Source of the DNA: Aurantiacibacter rhizosphaerae
GTDB lineage: Bacteria; Pseudomonadota; Alphaproteobacteria; Sphingomonadales; Sphingomonadaceae
Length of the DNA stretch: 64,000 bases
Reading direction: 5' to 3'
Assembly (NCBI RefSeq): GCF_009807005.1
Contig: NZ_WUBR01000001.1
Coordinates: 806,001-870,000 of the forward strand
The translations under genes and the position numbers were made by a program. The stretch's first letter is position 1. The number at the start of each line of letters is the position of its first letter. Below are positions 63,115-64,000 of this stretch, piece after piece. The notes beneath the pieces are model-generated. The model was not told the origin of the DNA. It ran no database searches and saw only the letters and a list, made by a program, of their open reading frames with translations.

Positions 63115-64000
63115 GTATCGCGCTCCCGCGGGGCGGGGACCAGCGCAAAATACAGCACCCAGATCAGCAGCATCGTGCCGCCGATGGCAAAGCGGGCAGG
63201 CGTGTCGCCCACCAATTGCCGAACGTAGCCTTCCAGCAGACCGGCCACGATCAGCATGATGGAGCATCCGGCCATCACCTGCGCCGCGCGCACACCCGCT
63301 GTGCGCATGGCTGCAAGGATGGAGCGATCACCCGGAAACGCCATGGTGCGCCCGACATGCAGACCGGCCGCGCCCGACAGCAGGATTGCGCCAAGCTCCG
63401 TCGTGCCATGCACGCTGAGCCACGCGGCAAAATCCACGCCAAGACCGGCTTCGGCAAACACCCAGTACATCGCGCCCAGCAGGGACAGGTTGTAAACCAG
63501 CAGCAACAGCGTGGGCACGCCAAAGGCAAAGCCCAGTGCAAATGCCATGATGCAAACGCCGGTGTTGTTGGAAAACAGATAGGCAGCAAAGATGCCCAGC
63601 CCATCGGCGCTTTCGGCTGTGCCGAGGCTTTCGCGAAGCATTTCGGGATCCGCGCCGGGCGTGCGGCCACCGGCCATGCCGCCGGACACCAGCGAATAAT
63701 ACCACCGCTCATCAGAATCGACCAGCAGCCAGCCAACCAGCGTGCCTGCCACCATCACAGCCAGCGCGATGCAGATATCCAGCCAGATCGCGCGCACCGA
63801 TGCGCTCCACCCGCCGCCAAGGAACCGCCGCAGCCAGCCGAACAGGCCCATGCGCGGCCCGTAGATCTGGAACCACGCTCGGCGCACCAATGCCTCAAGA
63901 TAATCCAGCGTTGCCGAATCCAGCGATGTTTCCCGCGCCACGGCAAGGCTGGACGCGGTCTTGCGATAGAGCACGGGCAGCTCCAGCAGATCCTCGTCAC
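63111..64000 (-). CDS. SpoIIM-family membrane protein (5' end outside window)
   Basis: Stage II sporulation protein M family, here in a non-sporulating bacterium. The frame is open to the window end (DEDLLELPVLYRKTASSLAVARETS), so the start lies upstream; 296 residues are visible. VRRAWFQIYGPRMGLFGWLRRFL is the cytoplasmic lead-in. Then come about five helices, with SNNTGVCIMAFALGFAFGVPTLLLLVYNLSLLGAMY and HGTTELGAILLSGAAGL as the family landmarks. It overlaps the RDD gene by 4 bp. Function in non-sporulators is unknown; synteny suggests an envelope or MoxR-linked system. Confidence 0.9.
   Translation of the reverse strand, partial: DEDLLELPVLYRKTASSLAVARETSLDSATLDYLEALVRRAWFQIYGPRMGLFGWLRRFLGGGWSASVRAIWLDICIALAVMVAGTLVGWLLVDSDERWYYSLVSGGMAGGRTPGADPEMLRESLGTAESADGLGIFAAYLFSNNTGVCIMAFALGFAFGVPTLLLLVYNLSLLGAMYWVFAEAGLGVDFAAWLSVHGTTELGAILLSGAAGLHVGRTMAFPGDRSILAAMRTAGVRAAQVMAGCSIMLIVAGLLEGYVRQLVGDTPARFAIGGTMLLIWVLYFALVPAPRERDT

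Overview
The window is about 64 kb of a GC-rich alphaproteobacterial chromosome, most likely Sphingomonadales (Erythrobacter or a close relative). This is inferred from gene content: mutM-rpsT-dnaA and ubiE-ubiB-coaBC-dut runs, the secB / Tim44-mltA-Smr block typical of alphaproteobacteria, a LytTR regulator paired with a DUF2306 membrane protein, and a VPAP-type PEP-CTERM protein. No rRNA, tRNA, phage, transposase or CRISPR is visible. Almost all of it is densely packed chromosomal genes with many 4-bp ATGA/GTGA overlaps.

Layout. 1-1.9 kb: 3' part of yidC and engB, ended by a strong bidirectional terminator. 1.9-4.3 kb: a CHASE2-EAL c-di-GMP phosphodiesterase of somewhat lower GC, followed by a 16-codon ORF with its own promoter-like hexamers. 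4.5-12.3 kb: GST, dapE, dicarboxylate symporter, PAP2 protein, dapB-nth, a sirtuin and moeB. 12.4-24.8 kb: dnaA, rpsT, mutM, ubiEB, a polytopic membrane protein, coaBC with a very long acidic linker, dut, and a membrane-anchored winged-helix regulator. 24.8-30.6 kb: trpS-murJ-secB leftward, Tim44-mltA-Smr rightward. 30.7-37 kb: DUF2306/LytTR and the peroxide-defence genes katG, ahpF and ahpC. 37.1-40.5 kb: K+/H+ antiporter, TupA-type ATP-grasp protein, aroC. 40.8-43.6 kb: ruvA, a DsrE protein, an AT-richer orphan gene and ruvB. 43.8-45.2 kb: a Ser/Thr-repeat PEP-CTERM surface protein behind a foldable leader, and a gene remnant. 45.2-51.4 kb: acnA, a DMT transporter and two unrelated L,D-transpeptidases. 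51.5-56.1 kb: a tight leftward operon ispG-thioredoxin-ppa-HDAC-retropepsin-glycosyltransferase. 56.2-64 kb: ZntB-like and CPA2 transporters, a GAF-EAL protein, GNAT, an MscS-related channel, RDD and SpoIIM (cut by the window end).

Themes: envelope building (yidC, murJ, mltA, two L,D-transpeptidases, secB, dapB/dapE), replication and repair (dnaA, mutM, nth, ruvAB, dut), quinone, CoA and isoprenoid synthesis (ubiE, ubiB, coaBC, ispG), peroxide defence, and c-di-GMP removal (two EAL proteins, no active GGDEF in the window).

The least explained items are: five TGACACTT-like repeats at 20-22 bp steps upstream of ruvA; the orphan gene translationally coupled to ruvB; the 16-codon ORF whose ribosome-binding site lies in a perfect 7-bp inverted repeat; the leader of the PEP-CTERM gene, which can pair with its own ribosome-binding site; and the acidic insert in CoaBC.
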